From NCBI GenBank assembly GCA_947259725.1, contig CAMYNM010000016.1, positions 62,001 to 126,000 on the forward strand: a stretch of DNA of 64,000 nucleotides, written 5' to 3'. Origin of the DNA: CALZIK01 sp945787635 (GTDB taxonomy: Bacteria > Acidobacteriota > Thermoanaerobaculia > Multivoradales > JAHEKO01). Below, piece after piece: positions 15,777-25,774 of this stretch. The notes beneath the pieces were generated by a model. It saw only the letters and a list, made by a program, of their open reading frames with translations, searched no databases and had not been told where the DNA came from. A program made the translations under genes and the position numbers. How positions within the stretch are numbered: the stretch's first letter is position 1; every line of letters starts with the position of its first letter.

Positions 15777-18130
15777 CTAAAACGGGAAAAACACCGGCAC
15801 GAGCAGCGTCAAGAGCACGAACAGCATAATCGTGAGCGGAGTGCCGACCTTGAGGTAGTCGGAAGAGCGGTAGTTGCCGGCGCCCATGACCAGAAGGTTC
15901 GCCTTGTGGCTGAACGGCGTCATGAAGGCCGCCGATGCCGCGAGGCTCACCCCCATCATCAGGGGATAGGGGCTCAACTCCAGTCGCTCGGCCATTTCGA
16001 GAACCACCGGGGCGAGGAGCACTACCGCGGGCGCGCCGTCGAGGCCCTGACTCAAGAGGCTGGCGAGGACAATCAGAGCCCCGAGGACGAAGTGCGGACC
16101 GAGCGGGCCGGCGGTCTCGGTGACCGCGTCGGCCAGGAACTTCGCCGCGCCGGTGCGCTCCATGGCAAAGCCCACCGGGAGCACCGCCGCCACCAGGAAG
16201 ATAGCCCGCCACTCGATGACCCGGTAGGCCTTCTGCATGGTCAGAGCGCCGGCCAGGATCACCAGAGAGGCCGCGGTGAAGGCGGCGACGTGAATCGGCT
16301 GGTACCCGCTCACCACGAGCCCGATCATCAGCACCAGACGAGCCCGATCATCAGCACCAGTCCGCCCAGCGCGTACGGCGCCTTGCGGGTCTCCGGCGGC
16401 GCCTGGTCGGCCTGCGACAACACCAGAAAGTCGGGCTCCGTCGCCAGGCGTCGCACGGCGTCGCCCGGGCCGTGGAGAAGCAGCGCGTCCCCGAATCGTA
16501 GAGCCGTGTCGGCGAGATCGATGTGCACCGGGCGCCCTTCGCGCCAGAGGGCCAGCGCAATGAGACCGTAGCGTTCGTGAAAATCGAGCTCCCGCAGGGT
16601 CCGCCCGACCGCGCTCGATCGCGGCGCGATGGCCGCTTCGATCATTCTCAACTCACCGGTTTCGAGGCTCGACTTGGGTGCGGTCTTCAGAATCTCGAGG
16701 CCGCCGAGGTCGCCGAGAGCATCGAGCTGTCCCGAAGCCGCGGTGAGCAGCAGCCGGTCGCCGGCCCGGATCGTATCGTCCGCGGTAACCGCCAAGCGGG
16801 TCTTGTCCTCGCGGATGATGCCGAGAATCGTCAGGCCCGCCAGCTCTCCGAGCCGGCTGCTCCCGAGAGTCGAATCCGCCAGATCGGAGCCTTCCTGCAC
16901 CTCCAGGACGCGAAGCGAGTTCTCGAGATCGCGAAGGGCCGCGAAGCCTGTATCGACGACCGCGAAGTCCGCCTCTTGGGAAAACGCCTCGAGCCGCTCC
17001 AACGTGCCGAGCCCGAGGATCTGATCACCGGGCTGCAGAGCGCGCTGAGCGAGGCGATCCCGAAAGAGCTGGTCCCCACGGCCGATGGCGGCGACCGCCA
17101 CGCCGAAGCGTTCCCGGAACTTGAGCTCTGAGAGGGTCTTGCCGGCGACCGACGCCCCCGACTTGACCAGCGCCCGGATGCCTTGGACGTCCGCCGGCAC
17201 GTTGGGCAACTGTTCGGGTGCGATCGAGCGAACGTCGGTGCCTTGCATCTTGATCAGCTCGGCGACGCGTCCCGCTTCGCCGTCGACGACCAGAACATCG
17301 CCTCCCTGCAAAACGGTTCCGGCCTCGGGCCGGAATCGGCGATCTCCTCGCTGGATCGAGACCACCTTGATCCCGAGCATGTTGCCCAGGCGGGTTTCGG
17401 CGAGTGTCCGCCCGCTCAGCGGCGAGCTCGCGGGCAGCCGGAGAGAGAAGATGCGGTTTTCGAGTTGATAGACCTCGATCAGGTCATCCGACCGAGGCGC
17501 CTGGATACCGCTCTTCTCGCGCACCGGGAGCAGCTTCCTGCCGAGGGTCAGCATGTAGACGATGCCCAGTAGAAGGATCGCAACGCCGAGGGGCGTGAAA
17601 TCGAAAAGCGAGAACGGTTCCATTCCGCGATCGGCGAGCATCTGCCCGGCCAGGATGTTGGGCGGCGTGCCGACCAGGGTCGTGGTTCCACCGAGGATGG
17701 CCCCGAAGGCGAGCGGCATGAAGAGGCGGGACGGAGCCAGTCCCGCTCGCGGGGCGAGCGTGGCGACGGCCGGCATCAAGACCGCGGTCGCCGCGATATT
17801 GTTCATGAAGGCCGAAAGGACTCCCGCGATCACCATCAGAGTCACGATCAAGCGGGTCTCACTGTTGCCGACGAGTCGGTGGATCTTCGCCGCGATCACG
17901 TCCGCGACCCCGGTCTCGAGCAGGGCGGCGCCGAGAATGAACACCGACAACATGGTGATGACGGCGGGGGAGGAAAAGCCCTGGAAGGCCTCGGAGGGCG
18001 TCACGTAACCCGCGAACACCAGGACGCAGAGACCGAGAAATGCAGTCAGATCAACCGGCAGCTTCTCGGTCAGAAAGAGGTAGACCATCACCGCGAGCAG
18101 GGCGAAGAGAGCCGCGATCTGAAACGTCAA
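15777..18130 (-). pseudogene. SLC13-family permease with four TrkA-C domains, frameshifted by a 23-bp duplication
   Basis: Two adjoining ORFs form one transporter. The first (18130 to 16328, 600 residues, TTG start) has the N-terminal permease half, including GTTTLVGTPPNILAG, then four TrkA-C (RCK_C) regulatory domains around residues 220-560. It then runs out of frame after GGLVLMIGLV. The second ORF (16334 to 15777) starts with LMIGLV and carries the rest of the permease, including QGLDGAPAVV and TPFSHKANLLVMG. Removing one copy of the perfect 23-bp tandem duplication at 16315-16360 restores one frame of about 776 residues. SLC13-type proteins move anions or dicarboxylates with Na+ or H+. 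It may be a true mutation, a reversible slippage allele or an assembly error. Confidence 0.85.
16315..16360. repeat. perfect 23-bp tandem duplication causing a frameshift
   Basis: Bases 16315-16337 are identical to 16338-16360. As 23 is not a multiple of three, the second copy shifts the reading frame of the SLC13 gene and creates a TGA at 16328-16330. The duplicated stretch encodes the LMIGLV segment, seen at the end of one ORF and the start of the other. Confidence 0.95.
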
Positions 18131-18201
18131 CGAGTGCCTGCCTTTGCGCTTTTTGAGAATGCCATCGCGAGATCCGAGAGAATCATGTCAGGGTCGGTTC
18201 G

Positions 18202-20019
18202 GTGGTGCCACCCGGTTTGTATGAGGGCGGGCTCGGGCATTCGCGCCGGATAGACTTGCTCTTGGAGCCACCAGGTCCACCCGAGGAACGAGGTTTTTTG
18301 CAGCGCCAGTCTCACGCCGGCGCCAGTCGTTCGACAGGCTTGCGGCTCGTCCTGGCGGGCGCGGCGGCGTTCGCCGTATTGGTGCTGTGGTTTCCTCCCT
18401 CGAGACCGCGGACGTTGGCGGCGCTGCTCGTTCCCTTTCTCTTTCTGATCGCCCTGACCGTGTGGTGGCTTCGACAGCCCCGGCTCGAGCCGGGAGCCAA
18501 GGCGGTCGGAGTCGGCGCCGGCCTGGTCGCCTGCCTCGTCCTCGGATTCGCCCCGAGCTTCCCGGCCAACGTGATCGCGGTGTTGTGGGGAGTGCCCGCC
18601 GCGCTCGGCTCGAGCTTCGCGGTCTTTGTCGGGTTGCGCAATGGTCCGTCCGGTTCGAGGCGCCTGGCCGTGGGTGCGGTGTTCCTGGCTGCACTCTTTC
18701 CCTGGTCGCTGCTTCGCGTGGACGGCGCTTCGGGCCAAATGATGCCCAACCTGGTTTGGCGATGGCGCGCGCCTTCGACCGCGGCCTCGGTGGAAGCTCT
18801 GCCGTCAGCGGCGATTTCGGCTCCGCTGTTGCCTCGGGAGGCCGCAGCCGGGGACTGGCCCGGCCTTCGGGGTCCGGCGCGCGACGGAGTAGTGCACACT
18901 TCCGTGGTTCCACGACTCGATCTCGACTGGGCCAACTGGCCTCCCCGGGAGTTGTGGCGCCGCTCGATCGGAGCGGGGTGGTCATCGTTCGTGGTGGTCG
19001 GCGATCTCGCGTGTACCCAGGATCAGCGAGAGGCGGAGGAACGAGTCATCTGCCTCGACACTCGATCCGGCCGGACTCTCTGGGTCCACAAGGACACGAC
19101 CCGATTCGACGAGATTGCCGGCGGACCCGGACCGCGGGCGACCCCGCTGATCGATCGCGGACGGGTCTACGCCCTCGGCGCCACCGGCCGGCTCAACTGC
19201 TTGGACGGCGGTGACGGTCGCTTGATCTGGTCGATCGAGCTCGGCGGACCTCAAGGGGAGACCCCACAGTGGGGCTTCGCGAGCTCGCCTCTGATCGAGG
19301 GCGATCTGGTGTACGTGAGTCCGGCGGGAGTCGGAGGGCTGCGGATGCTGGCGCTGGATCGCGACACCGGCGAGCGGATCTGGGAGGCCAAGGGGAATGC
19401 CGCCGGATACGGCTCGCCTCAACTCGCTGTGCTGGCCGGCCGTCGGCAGATTCTGCTCTTCGACGGTGGCGGGCTGGTCAGCTACGAACCGGCCACGGGG
19501 GCGGTCCTGTGGGAGCGTCCCTCGCCGACCGACCTTCCCAGAGCGGCGCAACCCCACGTCATTGGAATGGACCAGGTCGTGTACGGCATGGGCTACGGCC
19601 GCGGCACGACGAGTCTTCGCGTGACGCCCGGCGAGAGCGGCTGGCAGGTCACCGAGGAGTGGACCAGTCATCACCTGAAGCCGAAGTTCAACGACTTCGT
19701 CGTGCACGGCGGCTCCATCTTCGGCCTCGACGAAGGCATCCTCGTGTGCGTGGACGCCGCGACCGGCGAGCGGCGGTGGAAAGCGGGCCGGTATGGCTAC
19801 GGGCAGATCGTTCTGGTGGGAGAGACGCTCCTCGTAACCACGGAGTCGGGGGAGATCGTGCTGGTCGGAGCTTCGCCTTCCGGTCACGTCGAGCGCGGGA
19901 GCATCCCGGCTCTCACGGGCAAGTCCTGGAGTCATCCCGCCGTCGCGGGCGGACGTTTACTCGTGCGCAACGCCTCCGAGGCAGCCGGTTTCGATCTCGA
20001 AAAGCGGAACAAACGGTAG
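18202..20019 (+). CDS. membrane-anchored PQQ-type beta-propeller protein
   Basis: The N-terminal part (about residues 45-175) has four or five hydrophobic helices. The rest (about 210-600) consists of WD/PQQ-like blades with repeats such as CLDTRSGRTLWVHK, CLDGGDGRLIWSIEL, ALDRDTGERIWEAKG and SYEPATGAVLWER, which form an eight-bladed-type propeller. A GDWPGLRGPARDGV segment before the blades is common in this family in planctomycetes and acidobacteria. No quinoprotein dehydrogenase catalytic residues were identified, so it is probably a binding or scaffold protein outside the membrane. The GTG start at 18202 is uncertain, and a later start before the first helix is possible. It is divergent from the SLC13 gene. 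Confidence 0.75.
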   Translation: MVPPGLYEGGLGHSRRIDLLLEPPGPPEERGFLQRQSHAGASRSTGLRLVLAGAAAFAVLVLWFPPSRPRTLAALLVPFLFLIALTVWWLRQPRLEPGAKAVGVGAGLVACLVLGFAPSFPANVIAVLWGVPAALGSSFAVFVGLRNGPSGSRRLAVGAVFLAALFPWSLLRVDGASGQMMPNLVWRWRAPSTAASVEALPSAAISAPLLPREAAAGDWPGLRGPARDGVVHTSVVPRLDLDWANWPPRELWRRSIGAGWSSFVVVGDLACTQDQREAEERVICLDTRSGRTLWVHKDTTRFDEIAGGPGPRATPLIDRGRVYALGATGRLNCLDGGDGRLIWSIELGGPQGETPQWGFASSPLIEGDLVYVSPAGVGGLRMLALDRDTGERIWEAKGNAAGYGSPQLAVLAGRRQILLFDGGGLVSYEPATGAVLWERPSPTDLPRAAQPHVIGMDQVVYGMGYGRGTTSLRVTPGESGWQVTEEWTSHHLKPKFNDFVVHGGSIFGLDEGILVCVDAATGERRWKAGRYGYGQIVLVGETLLVTTESGEIVLVGASPSGHVERGSIPALTGKSWSHPAVAGGRLLVRNASEAAGFDLEKRNKR

Positions 20020-20084
20020 GCTGTGGCCCGTACCGGGGTCGCGACGGCTCGCGACATGGCATTTTCCAACAAGGAGCGATCGGG

Positions 20085-21122
20085 ATGGAGATAGACACCA
20101 GGATCTTTTCGTGGCTGGCAATCGCCCTCTGCCTGAGTCAGTCGGCGCTGTTTTCAGGCCTCAACCTGGCGGCATTCGGAGTCAGTCGGCTGCGCCTCGA
20201 AACCGACGCTGCCTCGGGGCATCCGGAGGCGAACGTGTTGCTCGCCCTGCGACAGGACTCGAACTTCCTGTTGACCACGATCATCTGGGGGAACGTAAGC
20301 GTCAACGTGTTACTGACGCTCGCCTCGAACTCGGTCATGACCGGTTTGGTGGCGTTTTTCTTTTCCGCCGTGCTCATCACGATCTTTGGAGAGATCGTGC
20401 CTCAGGCCTACTTCGTGCGTCACGCCTCGCGAGTGGTCGCCAAGCTCGCGCCGGTTCTCAAGTTCTACCAGAAGCTCCTGTATCCGGTAGCGAAGCCGAC
20501 CGCTCTGATTCTCGACCGCTGGCTGGGACCCGAGGGAGTTCAGTACTGGCGCGAGGAAAGCCTCGAGCGCTTCCTGAGAGCTCACGCCCACGCCGACGAG
20601 GCCGACGACATCCATGCGATCGAGGGCATCGGCGCCGCCAATTTTCTCTCGCTGGACGACATCCCGCTTGGAGAAGAGGGCGAGGAAGTCGATCCCGCCA
20701 GCGTCATCCGGGTGCCGTTCGAATCCGGCGTCCCGGTTTTCCCCCCGATGACCGGCGACCCTCGCGCGCCGCTGGTCGAGCAGATCCAGGCCTCGGGCAA
20801 GAAATGGGTGGTGCTGACCGACGAAGCCGACCAGCCGCGGCTGGTCCTGGAGTCCGACGGTTTTCTGCGCGCGCTCTTGTTTCGGCCGGGCTCGTTCTCG
20901 CCTCGGACGTTCTGTCACCGTCCAATTCTGGCGACCGATCCGCATCAGCCGCTCGGGAGCGTGCTCAATAAGCTCCGCGTGGAGCCTCGTGGGCCCGGAG
21001 ACGACGTGGTGGACCACGACATCATCCTGTTGTGGGGGGAGCGCCGCCGGGTGATCACCGGAGCCGACCTTCTCGGCCGGTTGCTGCGCGGTATCGCCGT
21101 CGTCGGTCCGGCGCCAGCGTGA
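20085..21122 (+). CDS. DUF21/CNNM-type membrane protein
   Basis: 345 residues from ATG at 20085, with AAGGAG at 20071-20076. The N-terminal 180 residues form a DUF21 (CNNM transmembrane) domain: SQSALFSGLNLAAFGVSRLRLE, NFLLTTIIWGNVSVNVLL and IFGEIVPQAYFVRH with its conserved Pro. The C-terminal half is where CBS domains would sit, but it is only weakly CBS-like (VPVFPPMTGDP...). Relatives export or sense Mg2+/Co2+ (CorB/CorC, CNNM). It lies 65 bp after the propeller gene and 45 bp before the SLC12 gene on the same strand, so they may be co-transcribed. Confidence 0.8.
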   Translation: MEIDTRIFSWLAIALCLSQSALFSGLNLAAFGVSRLRLETDAASGHPEANVLLALRQDSNFLLTTIIWGNVSVNVLLTLASNSVMTGLVAFFFSAVLITIFGEIVPQAYFVRHASRVVAKLAPVLKFYQKLLYPVAKPTALILDRWLGPEGVQYWREESLERFLRAHAHADEADDIHAIEGIGAANFLSLDDIPLGEEGEEVDPASVIRVPFESGVPVFPPMTGDPRAPLVEQIQASGKKWVVLTDEADQPRLVLESDGFLRALLFRPGSFSPRTFCHRPILATDPHQPLGSVLNKLRVEPRGPGDDVVDHDIILLWGERRRVITGADLLGRLLRGIAVVGPAPA

Positions 21123-21167
21123 CCAACGAGCCCCCTCGCCCTCGTGACTTTGAGATGATCCATCGGT

Positions 21168-23714
21168 ATGTCTGACGCCCGCGCCGCCGCCGCTCCTCGC
21201 GCCGACCGGCCGGCGGCAGCCGGCGGCTCGCTGGGGACCTTCGCCGGGGTCTTCACCCCGAGCGCCCTGACGATCCTCGGCATCATCCTCTTTCTGCGCG
21301 TGGGCTTCGTGGTCGGGGCCGCCGGCCTCTGGCGTGCGCTTGCCATGATTCTGATCGCCAACGGAATCTCCATTCTGACTAGCCTCTCGCTTTCGGCGAT
21401 CGCCACCAATTTGAAGGTGAAAGGTGGCGGCGACTACTACCTCATCTCGCGCACTCTCGGCGTCGAGTACGGCGGCGCGTTGGGTCTGGTGCTGTTTCTG
21501 GCGCAGGCCGTCTCGGTGGCCTTCTATGCCATCGGCTTTGCCGAGGTGGTCGGCGGGCTCACGGGCTTCGACCAGCCGCTCGAAGTTCGAGTGATCGCCG
21601 GCGTCGCGGTCGCGTTGCTTTTCGTGCTGGCTTGGCTCGGGGCGGACTGGGCCACCAAGTTCCAGTACGCCGTCATGGCCGTGCTCCTCGCGGCCCTGGT
21701 CGTTTTCTTCGTCGGCGGAGCGCGGGCGGTGAGCGGCGAACAACTCCAGGCCAACCTCGCGCCCGGAGCGGACGTGCCGTTTTGGGTACTGTTCGCGATC
21801 TTCTTCCCGGCGGTCACCGGCTTTACCCAGGGCGTCAGCATGTCGGGCGACCTCCGGGATCCGGGAAAGAGCTTGCCCCTCGGGACGTTCTCGGCGGTCT
21901 TCCTGTCCTTCGGCGTCTACATCGGAGTCGCGCTGGTCCTGGCGGCGGCGCTCTCGAGCGACGTCCTGGTTGGGGACTACACCGCGATGCGGCGAGTGGC
22001 CCTGGTTCCCGGCCTCATCGACGCCGGCGTGATCGCGGCCACGCTGTCGTCGGCGATGGCTTCCTTTCTGGGCGCGCCGCGCATCCTACAGTCGCTGGCG
22101 AGCGACAAGGTCTTTCCCATCCTGACGCCCTTTGCCGCCGGGCACGGGGCCACCAACAACCCCCGGCGCGGCGTGCTGCTCTCGGCGGCGATCGCCTATC
22201 TGACCATCGGGCTGGGCAATCTCAATGCGATCGCCTCGGTGGTTTCGATGTTCTTCCTGATCTCGTACGGGCTTCTGAACTACGCGACCTTCTTCGAGGC
22301 GCAGGCCAATAGCCCTTCGTTTCGGCCCAGGTTCCGTTTCTTCGACGCTCGCTTGAGCCTGGTGGGAGCGGCCGGATGCCTGGGCGTGATGCTCGCGATC
22401 AGCCCGATGGCGGGAGCGATCGCCTCGGTCGTCCTGTTCATGCTCTACCAGTACGTTTCCCGCAGCGAGCGGGTAGAGCGCTGGGCCGACAGCTCGCGGT
22501 CCCACCGGCTGCAGCGTGTGCGTGACGACCTGCACGCGATCCGAGAGAATCTGGAGCACTCGCGCGACTGGCGGCCGGTGTTGCTGGCCTTCTCGGACGA
22601 CCCGGAGCGCCGCGAGCGATTGACGCGCTTTTCCTCGTGGCTCGAGGGAGGAGCCGGCTTCACCACGGTTCTCCGGATCGAGACAGGCTCGGGCGCGATC
22701 GCCCGTCGCGATCGGATGAAGAGCGAGCAAGAGCTCGAGGCCGAGATCAAGCGCCAGGAGCTCAACGCGTTCGCGCGCGTGATCCTCGCCGAAGACGTCG
22801 AGAAGGCCGTCCCAGTCGTGCTTCAGTCCTACGGCCTGGGGAGAGTCCGGCCGAACACGGTGATTCTCAACTGGTACGACCGAGACGACAGTTCGGAGGC
22901 CCCTGGCCTGGCGGCCTACTCACACTACGTCCGGCTGGCGCTTCGGTACGATTGCAACGTCGTGCTGCTGGCAGCTCGCGGAGCGGACTTCGAAGCCATC
23001 GATGCCCTGGATTCGAGTGAGCGAGTCATCGATGTCTGGTATCAAGACGATCCGACCGGTCGGTTGATGTTGCTTCTGGCCTACCTGCTGACCCGCAGCG
23101 ATCTGTTCGCGGACTCGAAGATCCGTCTTTTTGCGCAGGCGAACCAGAACGAGACCGAAGAGCAGGCAATGGATCGGCTGGGTGCCATGCTCGAGGAGGC
23201 GCGCATAGCGGCCGAGCCCTTGATCGTGGCCCAGCCCGGCGCCGAGGCAGTGGTCGAGCGATCGAAGGGAAGCGCGGTCGTGTTTCAGCCGTTCCGGCTG
23301 CAACTGGACGAGTTGTCCAATATCTTCGGCGGTGACCTCGAGGATGTGGTTCGAGACCTCGGTGCGACGGCTCTGGTTCTGGCGAGCCAAGACATCGTGC
23401 TCGACAGCGAGCCCGAAGCGGGGCCGCACGCCGAGCTGTCCTCGGCGGCGGATGCCCTGGAGAAGGCTTGGAGCCGGGCCGCAGCCGCCGAGTCCGACGC
23501 CGAAGCGTCGGCACAGGAAGTCGAGCGATGGCGCTTGGAAGTAGCCGGGGCCGAGAGTGATCCCGAGCGGCGCGCGGAGCTCGAAGCGAATCTGGCCGCG
23601 GCCGAGGACGGGGCCGAGCAGGCGCGTCGACGAGCCGCGCGGGAACGAGCCAAGGCGGCCCAGGCGGAAGCCGAAGTAGCCAGGCTCCAAACCCCGAACG
23701 GAGATCCGAGCTGA
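21168..23714 (+). CDS. SLC12-type cation-chloride or amino acid cotransporter with coiled-coil tail
   Basis: 848 residues. The first 450 form an APC-superfamily transporter of the SLC12 group: GTFAGVFTPSALTILGIILFLRVGFVVG, SLSLSAIATNLKVKGGGDYYLIS and FAIFFPAVTGFTQGVSMSGDLRDP. A large soluble C-terminal domain follows. The last 110 residues (about 735-845) are an Ala/Glu/Arg-rich coiled coil, unusual for the family and absent from the paralogue at 25768. Substrates of bacterial members are mostly unproven (K-Cl, Na-Cl or amino acids). The ATG at 21168 has no strong ribosome site. Confidence 0.85.
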   Translation: MSDARAAAAPRADRPAAAGGSLGTFAGVFTPSALTILGIILFLRVGFVVGAAGLWRALAMILIANGISILTSLSLSAIATNLKVKGGGDYYLISRTLGVEYGGALGLVLFLAQAVSVAFYAIGFAEVVGGLTGFDQPLEVRVIAGVAVALLFVLAWLGADWATKFQYAVMAVLLAALVVFFVGGARAVSGEQLQANLAPGADVPFWVLFAIFFPAVTGFTQGVSMSGDLRDPGKSLPLGTFSAVFLSFGVYIGVALVLAAALSSDVLVGDYTAMRRVALVPGLIDAGVIAATLSSAMASFLGAPRILQSLASDKVFPILTPFAAGHGATNNPRRGVLLSAAIAYLTIGLGNLNAIASVVSMFFLISYGLLNYATFFEAQANSPSFRPRFRFFDARLSLVGAAGCLGVMLAISPMAGAIASVVLFMLYQYVSRSERVERWADSSRSHRLQRVRDDLHAIRENLEHSRDWRPVLLAFSDDPERRERLTRFSSWLEGGAGFTTVLRIETGSGAIARRDRMKSEQELEAEIKRQELNAFARVILAEDVEKAVPVVLQSYGLGRVRPNTVILNWYDRDDSSEAPGLAAYSHYVRLALRYDCNVVLLAARGADFEAIDALDSSERVIDVWYQDDPTGRLMLLLAYLLTRSDLFADSKIRLFAQANQNETEEQAMDRLGAMLEEARIAAEPLIVAQPGAEAVVERSKGSAVVFQPFRLQLDELSNIFGGDLEDVVRDLGATALVLASQDIVLDSEPEAGPHAELSSAADALEKAWSRAAAAESDAEASAQEVERWRLEVAGAESDPERRAELEANLAAAEDGAEQARRRAARERAKAAQAEAEVARLQTPNGDPS

Positions 23715-23775
23715 TCCAGGCGGGTCCAGCGTTGGTGGTTCTTCTCGCCGAATAGCTCGCCTGACGGGCAGAGGC

Positions 23776-25206
<1,431 letters not shown>

Positions 25207-25217
25207 ATCGGGCTAAA

Positions 25218-25232
25218 AACCGTAACACGGTT
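25218..25232. promoter_or_regulatory. 15-bp palindrome, candidate bEBP2 binding site
   Basis: AACCGTAACACGGTT is a perfect inverted repeat (6-3-6). It lies 12 bp upstream of the bEBP2 start codon and about 144 bp upstream of the predicted sigma54 start at 25369. This suits an enhancer site for the operon and a repressor site for bEBP2 itself. Confidence 0.55.
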
Positions 25233-25342
25233 CTGATATTTCAGGCCTCCGATTCCGATCTGATGCGCCGCCGGCGGCGTCGCGTCTCGGTCCTGTTTGG
25301 CGCGAGCAGCATTTGTCGAACCCGGCGCCTTGAAATCGCCAT

Positions 25343-25357
25343 TGGCACCTCCCTTGC
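25343..25357 (+). promoter_or_regulatory. consensus sigma54 promoter of the six-gene operon
   Basis: TGGCACCTCCCTTGC matches TGGCAC-N5-TTGC exactly, with GG at 25344-25345 and GC at 25356-25357. Transcription should start near 25369, about 37 bp before the first start codon. It lies in the gap between bEBP2 and the operon. Confidence 0.8.
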
Positions 25358-25405
25358 GCCATCGGCCTCGGGCGAAAGCAGCCCTGCGACTGGGAAACGA
25401 GCCAC

Positions 25406-25774
25406 TTGGAAGCGACACGAAAACCCGCCCACCCGTCCGGAGCCGACTCGGAAAGCGGACTCCCGCACCCGCCGGAGGAGTTTCGAGCGGAGCTCCTGCG
25501 CAGGCTCGAACTGCTCGAACGTGAAATCCGCGCCCTCGACTCGGAGGAAACACACTTGGCTTTCTTGAGCTCGATCGACTCATTGCGTAGCGCGAGGCGT
25601 GAGCTCGAAAGCCGTCTCGAGGGTGTCGGCGTGTCCGATCGCTGGCGAGAGCTGCGGGTCGAGTTGGTGGCTCTTTGGAGGGACTACCGGCGCGAATTCG
25701 AGAGGCTCGCGGTCGCCTGGCACCGGCGGTATCAAGTGCGCCCAGGGCAGGGAGAACGGGGTCCCAAGTGGTAG
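25406..25774 (+). CDS. small predicted coiled-coil protein
   Basis: A 122-residue ORF from TTG at 25406, the first frame after the sigma54 promoter. The middle (about residues 23-105) is strongly helical and charged (EFRAELLRRLELLEREIRAL ...), with heptad-like Leu spacing. It has no signal peptide or membrane segment and no family is recognised. It overlaps the start of the SLC12 gene by 7 bp, suggesting coupled translation and perhaps a partner for the transporter. The start codon is uncertain because the ribosome site is weak. Confidence 0.55.
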   Translation: MEATRKPAHPSGADSESGLPHPPEEFRAELLRRLELLEREIRALDSEETHLAFLSSIDSLRSARRELESRLEGVGVSDRWRELRVELVALWRDYRREFERLAVAWHRRYQVRPGQGERGPKW

